64,000 nucleotides of DNA from Spongiactinospora rosea (GTDB lineage: Bacteria; Actinomycetota; Actinomycetes; Streptosporangiales; Streptosporangiaceae), in NCBI RefSeq assembly GCF_003315795.1, contig NZ_QMEY01000003.1, positions 372,001-436,000 of the forward strand. Reading direction: 5' to 3'. The notes beneath the pieces were generated by a model. It was not told the origin of the DNA and made no database searches. It saw only the letters and a program-made list of their open reading frames with translations. This document shows, piece by piece, positions 15,493-25,113 of the stretch. The position numbers and the translations under genes were made by a program. The stretch's first letter is position 1. The number at the start of each line of letters is the position of its first letter.

Positions 15493-16311
15493 GTGAGTCC
15501 GACCCGCCGTGCGACACGGCGTCCGTTGGCCCGTCGCAGGGTGCCACGTGCCGCCGTTCTGGCGTTGCTGCTGGCCTCGGCGACGGCATGCAGTAATGAA
15601 GTTGCGGCCGAGTGGTCGCGTGGCGGCATGCCAGAATCCGTGACCAGACAGGGCGACATAGTCCAGAGCCTGTGGAACGGGTCGTGGATCGCGGCGCTCG
15701 CCACCGGTGCGGTCGTCATCGGCCTCATCGTGTGGGCGTGCATCTTCCATCGCAAGAAGAAGCACAGTGACCAGGAGCTGCCGCCGCAGGTGAGGTACAA
15801 CCTGCCGATCGAGATCCTCTACACCATGGTCCCCGTCATCATGGTCGCGGTGTTCTTCTACTTCACCGCCAGGGATCAGAACGAGCTCGGCAAGCTCACC
15901 GGCACCGCCGCGGTGAAGGTGCGAGTTGACGCCTTCCAGTGGAGCTGGCGGTTCACCACCGACTACAACAAGCAGAAGGTCAGCGTGATCGGCCGCCCGG
16001 CGAGCAGCTACATGGCGGCCGAGGCCCCCGAGCTGGTGCTGCCGGTCGGCTCCAAGGTCGAGTTCGACCTGCGCTCGCCCGACGTGATCCACTCCTTCTG
16101 GATTCCTGCCTTCCTGTTCAAGCGGGACGTGATCCCGGGGGTCGACACGAACAAGTTCGAGGTCGACACGCTCAACGAGACCGGCACGCACGCCGGCCGG
16201 TGCGCCGAGCTGTGCGGCTACGACCACAGCCGGATGCTGTTCCGGGTGAAGCTCGTGGAGAAGGCAGAGTTCGACAGGTACATCGCCGAACAGGCGAGGA
16301 GCACGCAGTGA
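15493..16311 (+). CDS. ctaC: Cytochrome c oxidase subunit II
   Basis: Subunit II of the aa3 oxidase, 272 residues. A signal peptide ends in a lipobox (LLLASATAC), so the protein is a lipoprotein. Two transmembrane helices follow ([21 protein letters not shown] and [17 protein letters not shown]), then the CuA cupredoxin domain with [10 protein letters not shown] and [16 protein letters not shown] (Cys237, Cys241, His245, Met248). The start is GTG. Its stop overlaps the ctaD start by four bases (GTGA). It accepts electrons from the c-type hemes of QcrC in the bcc-aa3 supercomplex. Confidence 0.96.
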   Translation: MSPTRRATRRPLARRRVPRAAVLALLLASATACSNEVAAEWSRGGMPESVTRQGDIVQSLWNGSWIAALATGAVVIGLIVWACIFHRKKKHSDQELPPQVRYNLPIEILYTMVPVIMVAVFFYFTARDQNELGKLTGTAAVKVRVDAFQWSWRFTTDYNKQKVSVIGRPASSYMAAEAPELVLPVGSKVEFDLRSPDVIHSFWIPAFLFKRDVIPGVDTNKFEVDTLNETGTHAGRCAELCGYDHSRMLFRVKLVEKAEFDRYIAEQARSTQ

Positions 16312-17984
16312 CCGCCATCAACGAACCCATCCACCAGACCATCACGCCGGTGCCCACCCGCAAGGGTTCGGTCATCGCGCGCTGGGCCTCCTCCACGGAC
16401 CACAAGATCATCGGTCACATGTACCTGATCACGTCGTTCGTGTTCTTCCTGATCGGCGGCGTGATGGCGCTGGTCATGCGGGCCGAGCTGGTCGCGCCCG
16501 GCCTGCAGCTGGTGAGCAGGGAGCAGTTCAACCAGCTCTTCACCATGCACGGCACGATCATGCTGCTGCTGTTCGCGACCCCGCTGTTCGCCGGGTTCGC
16601 CAACGAGCTGATGCCGCTGCAGATCGGCGCGCCGGACGTGGCCTTCCCCCGCCTGAACATGGTGAGCTACTGGATGTTCCTGTTCGGGGGCCTCATCACC
16701 ATCAGCGGCTTCGTGACCCCGGGCGGCGCGGCCAGCTTCGGCTGGTTCGCCTACACGCCGCTGTCCAACGCGGTCAGCTCGCCCGGAGTGGGCGGCGACC
16801 TGTGGATCATGGGCCTGGTGCTGGCCGGTCTCGGCACGATCCTCGGCGCGGTCAACTTCATCACCACGATCATCTGCATGCGCGCGCCCGGCATGACGAT
16901 GTTCCGGATGCCGATCTTCACCTGGAACGTCCTGCTCACCTCCATCCTGGTGCTGCTGGCCTTCCCGGTGCTGGCCGCCGCGCTGCTCGCCCTGGAGGCC
17001 GACCGCAAGCTCGGCACGCACATCTTCGCCCCTGAAAACGGTGGCGCGATGCTGTGGCAGCACCTGTTCTGGTTCTTCGGGCACCCGGAGGTCTACATCA
17101 TCGCGCTGCCGTTCTTCGGCATCGTGACCGAGGTGCTGCCGGTCTTCAGCCGCAAGCCGGTGTTCGGGTACATCAGCCTCATCGGCGCGACCATCGCCAT
17201 CGCCGGCCTGTCGCTGACGGTGTGGGCGCACCACATGTTCCCAACGGGACAAGTGCTCTTGCCGTTCTTCTCGTTCATGACGTTCCTGATCGCGGTACCG
17301 ACCGGCGTGAAGTTCTTCAACTGGATCGGCACGATGTGGCGCGGGCATCTCAGTTTCGAGTCGCCCATGCTGTTCTCGGTCGGGTTCCTGATCACCTTCC
17401 TGCTGGGCGGCCTGACCGGCGTCATCCTGGCCTCGCCGCCGCTGGACTTCCACATCAGCGACACCTACTTCGTCGTGGCCCACTTCCACTACGTGGTGTT
17501 CGGCACGGTGGTGTTCGCGATGTTCGCCGGCTTCTACTTCTGGTGGCCCAAGTTCACCGGCAGGATGCTGAACGACCGGCTGGGCAAGGTCCACTTCTGG
17601 ACGCTGTTCATCGGCTTCCACACCACGTTCCTGGTGCAGCACTGGCTGGGCGTGATCGGCTTCCCCCGGCGGTACGCCGACTACAGCCCGATCGACGGGT
17701 TCACCAACCTCAACGTGATCTCCTCGGTCGGTGCGTTCATCCTGGGCGCGTCCACGCTGCCGTTCCTGTACAACGTGTGGCGCACCTGGCGCTCGGCCCC
17801 GAAGGTCACCGTGGACGACCCCTGGGGCTTCGGAAACTCGCTGGAGTGGGCCACCTCCTGCCCGCCGCCGCGACACAACTTCACCTCGCTGCCGCGGATC
17901 CGCTCTGAGCGTCCCGCGTTCGACCTGCACTACCCGCACGTCACGGCCAAGTCCAGAGGCCAGTTGGAGGAGATGAGCCAATGA
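16308..17984 (+). CDS. ctaD: Cytochrome c oxidase subunit I
   Basis: Catalytic subunit of the aa3-type oxidase, 558 residues, with twelve predicted transmembrane helices. Visible motifs: [19 protein letters not shown] (heme a ligand region), [15 protein letters not shown] (CuB His cross-linked to Tyr), VWAHHMF (two CuB His) and [15 protein letters not shown] (heme ligands). The start is GTG at 16308, overlapping ctaC; the frame is open further upstream inside ctaC but that part is unlike the family. The stop overlaps ctaF by four bases, so ctaCDF is one coupled operon. Confidence 0.97.
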   Translation: MTAINEPIHQTITPVPTRKGSVIARWASSTDHKIIGHMYLITSFVFFLIGGVMALVMRAELVAPGLQLVSREQFNQLFTMHGTIMLLLFATPLFAGFANELMPLQIGAPDVAFPRLNMVSYWMFLFGGLITISGFVTPGGAASFGWFAYTPLSNAVSSPGVGGDLWIMGLVLAGLGTILGAVNFITTIICMRAPGMTMFRMPIFTWNVLLTSILVLLAFPVLAAALLALEADRKLGTHIFAPENGGAMLWQHLFWFFGHPEVYIIALPFFGIVTEVLPVFSRKPVFGYISLIGATIAIAGLSLTVWAHHMFPTGQVLLPFFSFMTFLIAVPTGVKFFNWIGTMWRGHLSFESPMLFSVGFLITFLLGGLTGVILASPPLDFHISDTYFVVAHFHYVVFGTVVFAMFAGFYFWWPKFTGRMLNDRLGKVHFWTLFIGFHTTFLVQHWLGVIGFPRRYADYSPIDGFTNLNVISSVGAFILGASTLPFLYNVWRTWRSAPKVTVDDPWGFGNSLEWATSCPPPRHNFTSLPRIRSERPAFDLHYPHVTAKSRGQLEEMSQ

Positions 17985-18376
17985 AGGTTCAGGGCTGGCT
18001 TTTCCTGTTCTGCGGCGTGTTCTTCGGCCTGGTGGGCGTCGTCTACTGGTTCTGGTCGGGCGAGCCGGTGGGCACCACCGCGCTGGCCATCTCCGTGGGC
18101 TTCGCCCTCATGATCGGCTACTACCTGATGTTCACCGCGCGCCGGATCGGGGCGCAGCCGGAGGACGACAAGAAGGCCGAGATCAGCGATGGCGCGGGGG
18201 AGATCGGCTTCTTCAGCCCGCACAGCTGGTGGCCACTGTTCGTCACCGCGGCTGCGGCGCTGGCGTTCGTCGGCTTCGTGATCGGGTGGTGGCTGTTCAT
18301 GATCGGCGTGGCCTGCATCATCATGACCTCGATCGGCTTCGTGTTCCAGTACTACCGGGGGCACTTCTCGCACTGA
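17981..18376 (+). CDS. ctaF: Cytochrome c oxidase subunit IV (actinobacterial CtaF)
   Basis: Small membrane subunit of 131 residues with four hydrophobic segments: [65 protein letters not shown] and an adjoining [13 protein letters not shown]. It resembles the actinobacteria-specific CtaF, which stabilises the bcc-aa3 supercomplex. The ATG overlaps the ctaD stop (ATGA), and a hairpin terminator follows at 18407-18440. Confidence 0.94.
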   Translation: MKVQGWLFLFCGVFFGLVGVVYWFWSGEPVGTTALAISVGFALMIGYYLMFTARRIGAQPEDDKKAEISDGAGEIGFFSPHSWWPLFVTAAAALAFVGFVIGWWLFMIGVACIIMTSIGFVFQYYRGHFSH

Positions 18377-18406
18377 TCAACTTCCCCGCCGGATAAAGCG
18401 CGTCAC

Positions 18407-18440
18407 AACGGGTGGTCGAACCTCATCGATCACCCGTTTT
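18407..18440 (+). terminator. ctaCDF terminator
   Basis: Inverted repeat AACGGGTG / CACCCGTT with a 16-nt loop followed by TT, about 30 bp after the ctaF stop. Confidence 0.65.
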
Positions 18441-18552
18441 GGCGTTCTTTGCCGGTGAAGTGCAGCATTACGAGCACTCTTGCCGTCACTGTGGGTAATA
18501 ACCCCGATAGTGGGCGGGCCTGGCATGTCAGGCCCGACGGGGGGAGTCACAG

Positions 18553-19761
18553 GTGGGGCACGCAATCCGGGTATCGGCACATGGCGCGGGACTGCTCGTA
18601 CTGGCCCTGACGGCATCGTGTTCGTCAGGTGCCACCGCCTCGGAGGGCGAACGCAAGGGCCCCGACGCGCGGGTCACCGTCGTCCCCGCGAACTCCGCGG
18701 GCAATGTGGCGCCGGACGCGCCCGTCGTCGTGTCCGCGCAGCACGGCACCATCTCGGAGGTGACCGTCACCTCGCCCAAGGGGGCCCTGAACGGCGTTTA
18801 CAGCGCCGACCGCACCCAGTGGCGCAGCAGGGACGTCGGCACGCCCGGCACCACCTACACGGTCACGGCGGCGGCCACCAACGCCGACGGCAAGGTCATC
18901 CGGGCGACCAGCACGTTCTCCACGGTGACGCCGAAGAGCGCCTTCAAGGTCGAGAACATCCTGCCGCACAAGGACGACACCGGGCTGACCGTGGGCGTCG
19001 GGATGCCCATCATGATCTCCTTCGACAAGGAGATCACCGACCGGGTCGGCGTGGAGCGCAACCTGATCGTCCAGTCCTCCAAGCCGGTGCTCGGCGCATG
19101 GCACTGGTTCGACGAGAAGACCGTGCACTACCGGCCGAAGACCTTCTGGCCGGCCGGCACCAGGGTACGGCTGATCGCCCGGCTGGCCGGCGCGCACGGC
19201 GGCGAGGGCATGTACGGGACGAAGAACCACGTGCTCGACTTCAAGGTCGGCCGCTCGCAGATCACCAGCGGGAGCCTGAACGACCACGTCATGCGGGTCA
19301 AGCGGAACGGGAGGGTGATCCGCACCATCCCGTTCAGCGCGGGGCGGGGCGGGGTGATGAAGTACCACACCACCAGCGGCGTCCACCTGGCCATGTCCCG
19401 GGAGGGGGTCACCGTGATGACCTCGCCCGACGCCGGGCCGGGCCAGGCGGGGTACTACCAGCTCACGGTGTACAACACCGTCCGCATCTCCAACAGCGGG
19501 GAGTACATCCACAGCGCGCCCTGGTCGGTCGGCTCACAGGGCAACTCCAACGTCAGCCACGGCTGCGTCAACGTCAGCCCGTCGCACGCCAAGTGGTTCC
19601 TGGACAACACGCTGATCGGGGACCCGATCATCCTGACCGGCTCGCCGCGGCGCCTGGAGCCGCTGAACGGGTGGGGCCACTGGCAGGAGAGCTGGCCGGA
19701 GTGGCTGCGCTGGACCAGCCTGGGCTCCGCCTTCACGACCGACCCCTACACCGCCTCCTGA
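18553..19761 (+). CDS. L,D-transpeptidase lipoprotein (Ig-like + YkuD)
   Basis: Predicted lipoprotein of 402 residues. The signal peptide ends in LALTASC. Two bacterial Ig-like domains occupy roughly residues 45-250, as in mycobacterial LdtMt2. The C-terminal YkuD catalytic domain has the HSAPW and SHGCVNVSPSHAKWF motifs, with the nucleophile Cys. Such enzymes make 3-3 cross-links in peptidoglycan and are targets of carbapenems. The start is GTG at 18553, next to GGGGGAG. A 7-bp hairpin (GGGCCTG / CAGGCCC at 18516-18535) lies in the leader. It shares a terminator with the convergent sodC. Confidence 0.93.
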   Translation: MGHAIRVSAHGAGLLVLALTASCSSGATASEGERKGPDARVTVVPANSAGNVAPDAPVVVSAQHGTISEVTVTSPKGALNGVYSADRTQWRSRDVGTPGTTYTVTAAATNADGKVIRATSTFSTVTPKSAFKVENILPHKDDTGLTVGVGMPIMISFDKEITDRVGVERNLIVQSSKPVLGAWHWFDEKTVHYRPKTFWPAGTRVRLIARLAGAHGGEGMYGTKNHVLDFKVGRSQITSGSLNDHVMRVKRNGRVIRTIPFSAGRGGVMKYHTTSGVHLAMSREGVTVMTSPDAGPGQAGYYQLTVYNTVRISNSGEYIHSAPWSVGSQGNSNVSHGCVNVSPSHAKWFLDNTLIGDPIILTGSPRRLEPLNGWGHWQESWPEWLRWTSLGSAFTTDPYTAS

Positions 19762-19830
19762 GGCGTCTCAGGGCGTTCTGAGGGGGCGTGGGCCATACCG
19801 CCGCCCCCCGAAGGTTCGTGTGACCCCGTG

Positions 19831-19857
19831 CCCGGCCGGTGGCCGCCACCGGCCGGG
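19831..19857. terminator. Bidirectional terminator between Ldt and sodC
   Basis: Perfect 12-bp inverted repeat CCCGGCCGGTGG / CCACCGGCCGGG with a 3-nt loop between convergent genes. Confidence 0.8.
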
Positions 19858-19887
19858 CTTCGCAGGGTCCGTATCGGGGGGCAGGGG

Positions 19888-20484
19888 CTACTTGATGATC
19901 CCGCAGGCGAAGCGGCCGCCCGCGTCGCCGGTGCGCTTGGTGGCGTCGTCGGGGCCGTTCGGGGCGTAGCGCTCGGGGATGTGGGCGAGGTTGTCGGGCA
20001 GCGCGTGGATGATGATCGCGCTGCCGTCGGCGTCGTTGAGCTGGCCCAGCCGGAACTTGTCGGTCACGACGCTGGCCGTGCTGGTGCCGTCACCTGCGGC
20101 GAGCAGCGGCGGAAGGTCGCCGGAGTGCGCGCCGTGCGTGCCCTGGCCGAGATTGAAATGGCCGCCGGCGGTGAAGAAGGGCGAGACGTTTCCGGTGGAA
20201 GGGTCGACCGCTTTGGGGTCGCACACGCCGGTCGCGTGGATGTGGAATCCGTGGAAGCCCTCGGAGAGCCCGCGCGCCGAGACGGTGACGCGGGACTTGC
20301 CGTATCCCTGGTTGGCGATCGTGAGGCGGCCGATGGCGTTGCCCTCGACGTCGCGGATGACGGCCGAGGAGGCGTGTCCCCCCTGGGCCGACGTGGCCTC
20401 GGCGATGGCGGAGACGCCGACGGCCGCGACGCCCGCGGCGAGCACGGTGGCGATGGCCAGATGAGTTCTGCGGAGCGGCATCAC
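19888..20484 (-). CDS. sodC: Secreted Cu/Zn superoxide dismutase
   Basis: Predicted exported protein of 198 residues. The signal peptide is ATVLAAGVAAVGVSAIAEATSA. Metal ligands are visible in GFHGFHIHATG, FTAGGHFNLG, HGAHSGDLPPLL and IIIHALPDN, the standard Cu/Zn-SOD set, and the disulfide pair is in GVCDP and FACGII. It dismutates superoxide outside the cell membrane, which fits its place among respiratory-chain genes. A short inverted repeat TTACC-GAG-GGTAA (20517-20529) lies 33-45 bp upstream of the start and could be an operator. Confidence 0.93.
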   Translation of the reverse strand: MMPLRRTHLAIATVLAAGVAAVGVSAIAEATSAQGGHASSAVIRDVEGNAIGRLTIANQGYGKSRVTVSARGLSEGFHGFHIHATGVCDPKAVDPSTGNVSPFFTAGGHFNLGQGTHGAHSGDLPPLLAAGDGTSTASVVTDKFRLGQLNDADGSAIIIHALPDNLAHIPERYAPNGPDDATKRTGDAGGRFACGIIK

Positions 20485-20625
20485 GAACCTGTCCCTCTGA
20501 AGGTAGCGTTTCGGTCTTACCGAGGGTAAAGGAACACGTTTGGTCAGTCGTCCCTATTGGAATAGGGATTGCATATCATTTTTCCACGGTTTTGCGTTAT
20601 AGGACATTCGCTACGAAAACCGCGA

Positions 20626-20658
20626 AAGGGGCCCGGGATAGGACATCCCGGGCCCCTT
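20626..20658 (-). terminator. qcrCAB terminator
   Basis: Perfect 14-bp inverted repeat AAGGGGCCCGGGAT / ATCCCGGGCCCCTT with a 5-nt loop, 33 bp beyond the qcrB stop. Confidence 0.85.
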
Positions 20659-20690
20659 GGCGCGTTGTGGCGACGCGCGTTCCGCCGTGG

Positions 20691-22379
20691 TCAGCGATCC
20701 AGCGTCCGGCCTTCGCCGCCCGCTCCGATGCCGGCGTGCTCCTCGTGCTCCCCGATCTCCGCGTGGGCGCCGTGGTCGTCGCCGTGCGGCTGCTCCAGCG
20801 GGATCTTCTCCCCGCCGTAGGCGCGGCTCATCCGCCCGCGCAGACGGCCCAGCGGGCCGCGCATGCCCTTCGGCGGGATGCCCTTCCCGTCCGCTCCGCC
20901 GGGGAGGGCCGGGATGGGCGTCTTGCCGCGTACGTGGGCCTCGATGTCCTCGGCCGGCGGCACGTGGACCTCGATGAACTCACCGTGCGGCAGGCGCTTG
21001 ATCACACCCGACTCGACGCCGTGGCCGATCACCTCGGCGTCCTTGCGCTGCAGCCCGAGGCACATGCGGTAGGTGATGATGTACGCCAGGATCGGGCCCA
21101 CGATGACCGCGATCTGGCCGAACCTGGTGATCGTGAAGAGCGAGATGTGGAAGGTGGCCGCGAGTTCGTCGTTCGCGCCCAGCAGCCACAGCACGCCGTA
21201 GAAGGTGATCGCCGACATGCCGATCGAGGTGCGGTGCGGGTTGTTGCGCGGCCGGTCGACGACATGGTGCTCGCTCCGGTCGCCGGTGACCCACTGTTCG
21301 ATGAACGGATACAGCGCCAGGCCCGTCATGACGATCCCCAGCGGTAGCAAGGCCGGGATGATCACGCTCATCGGCAGCGTGTAGCCGAGGACGTTGATCT
21401 CCCAGGCCGGCATGATCCGCAGCGAGCCTTCGAGGAAGCCCATGTAGAAGTCGGGCTGCGAACCCGCCGAGATGTCCGCCGGTGTGTACGGCCCGAACAG
21501 CCAGATCGGGTTGATCTGCGCGAACGTGCCGAGCGCGGCCAGGATCCCGAACGTGAACAGGAAGTACGAGCCCGCCTTGAGCGCGAAGGACGGGAAGAAC
21601 GGGCCGCCCACGACGTTCATGTTCGTGCGTCCCTTGCCCGGCTGCTGCGAGTGCTTCTGCACCCACATCAGCACCATGTGCGCGGTGACCAGCGCAACCA
21701 GGATGGCGGGGATCAGCAGGACGTGCAGGGTGTAGAACCGGGAGATGACATCCTCACCCGGATATTCCCCGCCGAACAGGAAGAACGAGATGTAGGTGCC
21801 CACCAGCGGCAGCGAGATCGCCACGCCCTGGGTGATCCGCAGGCCCGCGCCGGACAGCAGGTCGTCCGGCAGTGAGTAGCCGGTCAGGCCCTCGGCCAGG
21901 GCCAGCGTGAAGAGCAGGATGCCGATGATCCAGTTCAGCTCACGCGGCTTGCGGTACGCGCCGGTGAAGAACACCCGGAGCATGTGGGCCATCATCCCGG
22001 CGATGAAGAGCAGCGCCGCCCAGTGGTGGATCTGCCGGATCAGCAGGCCACCGCGGACCTCGAAGCTGATGTGCAGCGACGAGGCGTACGCCTCGGACAT
22101 CATCACGCCGCGCAGCGGCTCGTAGGGACCGTCGTAGATGACGTGACCCATGCTGGGCTTGAACCAGAGCGTCAGGAACGTACCGGTCAGCAGCAGGATG
22201 ATGAACGAGTAGAGCGCGATCTCGCCAAGCAGGAACGACCAGTGGTCGGGGAAGACCTTTCGCATGTTGCGCCGGATGAAGTTTCCGGCGCCGATGCGCT
22301 GGTCGAGGTAGCTGCTCGGTCCTGAGACGGCCTTGGGGATTTCAGCGGTTTCCGGCCGGTGGCCGCCTTCGGTGCTCAT
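20691..22379 (-). CDS. qcrB: Cytochrome bc1 complex cytochrome b subunit
   Basis: Menaquinol-oxidising cytochrome b of 562 residues. Typical segments include HHWAALLFIAGMMAHMLRVFFTGAYRKPRELNW (heme ligands and Qo site), GYSLPDDLLSGAGLRI (the Qo glutamate of PEWY is replaced by PDD as in actinobacteria) and HVLLIPAILVALVTAHMVLMW. The last ~130 residues form the cytoplasmic extension found in actinobacterial QcrB. It is the target protein of Q203/telacebec-type inhibitors in mycobacteria. It overlaps qcrA by four bases and is the last gene of ctaE-qcrCAB. Confidence 0.96.
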   Translation of the reverse strand: MSTEGGHRPETAEIPKAVSGPSSYLDQRIGAGNFIRRNMRKVFPDHWSFLLGEIALYSFIILLLTGTFLTLWFKPSMGHVIYDGPYEPLRGVMMSEAYASSLHISFEVRGGLLIRQIHHWAALLFIAGMMAHMLRVFFTGAYRKPRELNWIIGILLFTLALAEGLTGYSLPDDLLSGAGLRITQGVAISLPLVGTYISFFLFGGEYPGEDVISRFYTLHVLLIPAILVALVTAHMVLMWVQKHSQQPGKGRTNMNVVGGPFFPSFALKAGSYFLFTFGILAALGTFAQINPIWLFGPYTPADISAGSQPDFYMGFLEGSLRIMPAWEINVLGYTLPMSVIIPALLPLGIVMTGLALYPFIEQWVTGDRSEHHVVDRPRNNPHRTSIGMSAITFYGVLWLLGANDELAATFHISLFTITRFGQIAVIVGPILAYIITYRMCLGLQRKDAEVIGHGVESGVIKRLPHGEFIEVHVPPAEDIEAHVRGKTPIPALPGGADGKGIPPKGMRGPLGRLRGRMSRAYGGEKIPLEQPHGDDHGAHAEIGEHEEHAGIGAGGEGRTLDR

Positions 22380-23473
22380 ACCTGGCCTCCCTTCTGCCGG
22401 TACTCCGCCTCGGCGTCACCGCGTTCCCAGAAGCTCGGACCGACCGGGACCGGGAAGTCCCCCGTGGCGATGAGGTAGCCCTCCGCGTCCACGTCGATCG
22501 GGAGCTGGGGAAGCGGCCGGGCCGCCGGGCCGAAGACCACCTTCGCGCCGTCCGTGGCGTCGAACGTCGACTGGTGGCAGGGGCAGAGGATGTTGTGCGT
22601 GTTCTGCTCGTACAGCGCCGCCGGGCACCCGACGTGGGTGCAGATCTTGGAGTAGGCGACGATCCCGTTGTGGGTCCAGTTCTTGTTCGTCCCGGACTTG
22701 ATCTCCTCGGGCCGCAGGTTGATCAGGATCACCGTGGCCTTGGCGAGGACGGTCAGGTCGTGCTCGTACCCCTCGGGCACCACCGACAGCAGGCCGCCGG
22801 GGGTGTTGAAGTCGGCGGCCCGGATGGGCTGGCCGGTGCCCTCGACGAGGAGCCGCAGCGGCTTGCCTTCCTTGGTCTTCTCGCCCCAGACCGTGTGCCG
22901 GAGCTTGGTCTCCGGCAGCGGGCCGAGGTCGCGCAGCAGCACCACCGGGGCCAGCCCCAGCGGGGCCACCGCGGCTAGCAGCGTGCGGCGCAGCAGCTTG
23001 CGCTTGACGAAGCCGCTCTCCTCCACGCCCTGCACGAACTTCTCGGCGACGTCGCGCCTGGTCTCCCGGTCGGAGGCCATCACGTGCCGCTCCTGGATGA
23101 CGCTGTACTTCGGCAGCACCATCCGGGCCCAGACCACCATGCCGAGGGCCAGGCCGAGCAGGGCCAGCGTCAGCGTGCCGCCGAGCGCGAGGTTGGAGGC
23201 CGCGGTGCCGTCCAGGTCGCCGACCTGGAAGATCACGTACGAGGCGATGAAGCCGATGCCCGCCAGGAAGGTGATGGTGAAGCAGAGCGCGGCGAGGCGC
23301 TCGCCCTTCTTCACTATCCGCGGGTCCTGCGGCTTGACCCCGGCCACGACGGCGGGCGCGGCGGGCTTGTCCTCGCCGAGCAGCGCGGGTTCCGTGGCCG
23401 CGGCTGGAGTGCCGATGACGCGCTTGGGAACGCGTTCTTCCGGCCGTTCGAACTCAGGGTTGTGGTCAGTCAT
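22376..23473 (-). CDS. qcrA: Rieske iron-sulfur subunit of cytochrome bc1
   Basis: Rieske protein of 365 residues with three N-terminal transmembrane helices, as in actinobacteria (LAALCFTITFLAGIGFIASYVIF; LALGGTLTLALLGLALGMVVW; RTLLAAVAPLGLAPVVLL). The 2Fe-2S motifs are CTHVGCPAALYE and CPCHQSTFD. The ATG at 23473 overlaps the end of qcrC, and the in-frame upstream sequence is inside qcrC, so this start was preferred. A Pro/Ala-rich N-terminal cytoplasmic arm of about 70 residues is present. Confidence 0.95.
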   Translation of the reverse strand: MTDHNPEFERPEERVPKRVIGTPAAATEPALLGEDKPAAPAVVAGVKPQDPRIVKKGERLAALCFTITFLAGIGFIASYVIFQVGDLDGTAASNLALGGTLTLALLGLALGMVVWARMVLPKYSVIQERHVMASDRETRRDVAEKFVQGVEESGFVKRKLLRRTLLAAVAPLGLAPVVLLRDLGPLPETKLRHTVWGEKTKEGKPLRLLVEGTGQPIRAADFNTPGGLLSVVPEGYEHDLTVLAKATVILINLRPEEIKSGTNKNWTHNGIVAYSKICTHVGCPAALYEQNTHNILCPCHQSTFDATDGAKVVFGPAARPLPQLPIDVDAEGYLIATGDFPVPVGPSFWERGDAEAEYRQKGGQV

Positions 23474-24278
23474 TGGCCTGTCGCCTCTTAGCGGTGATCC
23501 AGATGGCTGCGAGCACAAGGCCGCCGATTCCCACGATCCAGGCCACCAGGCCCTCGGTCACCGGGCCGATCCGGCCGAGCCCGAAACCGCCCGGGTCGGT
23601 CTGCCCGCGGACGCTCACGATGTAGGCGATCATGTCGCGCTTCTGCTGGGGGGTGATCGTGGAGTCGTTGAAGACCGGCATCGCCTGCGGGCCGGTGATC
23701 ATCGCCTCGTAGATCTGGGCGGGGGAGGAGCTGTTGAGGTTGGGGGCGTACTTGCCCTGGGTGAGCGCCCCGCCCGCGCCCGCCCAGTTGTGGCAGCTGA
23801 TGCAGTTCGCCCGGAACAGCTCGCCGCCCTTGGCCGGGTCGCCCTTGGCCGGGTCCACCTGGTCCTTGCTGGGGACGGTGGGGCCGCCGCCGAGGGACTG
23901 GACGTAGGCGGCGATCTGGTCGATCTTCTCCTGCGTCACCCAGGCGGGCAGCGGCTTGCGCGGTACCTGGGCGCCCACCGTGGTGGCGGGCATACGGCCG
24001 CTGCTCATCTGGAAGTCGACCGCCGCGGCGCCCACGCCGACCAGCGTGGGCCCGTCCGCGGTGCCCCGCGCCTCGGGCCCGTGGCAGGTGAGGCAGTGCG
24101 ACTTGAAGAGCTCCTCGCCGGCCTTCACGTCGTCGACCTTGCCCGACGCGATCGCCGCGTCGGCGCTCTGGCTCTTCGGAGAGAAGGCCGCATAGCCCAC
24201 GCCCAGCAACGCCAGTGCGAAAAGCAGGACGGCGTATCTCGCGAGGGGATGCCGCCGCCTAGCGGTGATCCTGGTCAC
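23466..24278 (-). CDS. qcrC: Di-heme cytochrome c subunit of the bcc complex
   Basis: Protein of 270 residues with an N-terminal membrane anchor (YAVLLFALALLGVGYAAF) and two cytochrome c domains marked by CXXCH motifs: CLTCHGPEA and CISCHNWAG. A C-terminal transmembrane helix (GLVAWIVGIGGLVLAAIWI) follows. In actinobacteria this subunit replaces soluble cytochrome c and passes electrons directly to CtaC. It overlaps qcrA and follows ctaE by 17 bp, so ctaE-qcrC-qcrA-qcrB form one operon. Confidence 0.96.
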   Translation of the reverse strand: MTRITARRRHPLARYAVLLFALALLGVGYAAFSPKSQSADAAIASGKVDDVKAGEELFKSHCLTCHGPEARGTADGPTLVGVGAAAVDFQMSSGRMPATTVGAQVPRKPLPAWVTQEKIDQIAAYVQSLGGGPTVPSKDQVDPAKGDPAKGGELFRANCISCHNWAGAGGALTQGKYAPNLNSSSPAQIYEAMITGPQAMPVFNDSTITPQQKRDMIAYIVSVRGQTDPGGFGLGRIGPVTEGLVAWIVGIGGLVLAAIWITAKRRQAND

Positions 24279-24295
24279 AGAGATCCCCGTTCCTG

Positions 24296-24910
24296 TTACT
24301 TGATCACGTAGATGGTCATAAAGAGGCCGATCCAGACAACGTCGACGAAGTGCCAGTAGTAGGACACGACGATCGCGCTGGTCGCCTGCTCATGGGTGAA
24401 GCGCTTCGCGGCGTACGTGCGTCCCAGCATGAACAGGAACGCGATCAGTCCACCGGTCACGTGCAAGCCGTGGAAACCCGTGGCCAGGTAGAAGATGGAG
24501 TCATAGGCCGAGTGGGAGAGGGTGTGCCCCTCGCCGGCGAGCTGGCCGTACTCGTAGACCTGGCCGATCACGAAGACCAGGCCCATCAGGAAGCTGACGG
24601 TATACCAGAACCGCAGCTTGCTGACCTGGCCCTTTTCCGCGGCCCACACGCCCATCTGGCACGTCACACTCGACAGGACCAGGATGATCGTGTTGACCGT
24701 TGAGAACGGGACGTTCAGGTGAGCCTCGGGCCAGTGATGCCCCTGGCCGATGGTCACTGACCGGATGGTGAAGTACATCGCGAACAGCGCCGCGAAGAAC
24801 ATGAGCTCAGAGGACAGCCAGACGATCGTCCCGACGCTGACCAGGTTGGGCCGGCGAGACGAGTGTGCTGTCGTCGTCGTGATTGCGGATGCTGTCGCCA
24901 CGGGCAGCAT
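24296..24910 (-). CDS. ctaE: Cytochrome c oxidase subunit III
   Basis: Subunit III of the aa3 oxidase, 204 residues with five transmembrane helices. Segments such as [42 protein letters not shown] and [20 protein letters not shown] are characteristic. The ATG at 24910 ([18 protein letters not shown]) gives the usual actinobacterial length of about 200; the frame is open further upstream but the extra residues do not look like the family. It is the first gene of the reverse operon, separated from the other cta genes as in mycobacteria. Confidence 0.95.
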   Translation of the reverse strand: MLPVATASAITTTTAHSSRRPNLVSVGTIVWLSSELMFFAALFAMYFTIRSVTIGQGHHWPEAHLNVPFSTVNTIILVLSSVTCQMGVWAAEKGQVSKLRFWYTVSFLMGLVFVIGQVYEYGQLAGEGHTLSHSAYDSIFYLATGFHGLHVTGGLIAFLFMLGRTYAAKRFTHEQATSAIVVSYYWHFVDVVWIGLFMTIYVIK

Positions 24911-25113
24911 TATTGCGGCTCCCCTGCTCGGGTCGCCGCACGACCCCCCGTTAGGTGGAACAAAGCGCACACCAACAAGGGCAAACCGGACAATTGCCTG
25001 GCTGGGGCCTCCAAGCTGGGTATCCACCCGCCTCGCCCGGTACGATCCCTGTTGACCATACCTCTTGGCCGCGCCGCACCGCCCGATGGCCGGCGGCCCG
25101 CCAGGAGACACCG
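24911..25113. promoter_or_regulatory. Divergent promoter region of ctaE-qcrCAB and the pseudo-receiver gene
   Basis: About 200 bp between two divergent genes, with an AT-richer patch at 24955-25005 (AACAAAGCGCACACCAACAAGGGCAAACCGGACAATT) that probably holds the start sites. No specific operator was recognised. Confidence 0.45.

Noticed and set aside
15939..16307. Upstream extension of the ctaD frame by 123 codons into ctaC
   Set aside because: The extra residues are Arg/Gly-rich and unlike any oxidase subunit. The GTG at 16308 overlapping the ctaC stop gives the normal N-terminus.
16218..17981. 587-codon minus-strand frame opposite ctaD
   Set aside because: It is a shadow of ctaD; its composition (His/Arg/Glu/Gln) is typical of such shadows and there is no ribosome binding site.
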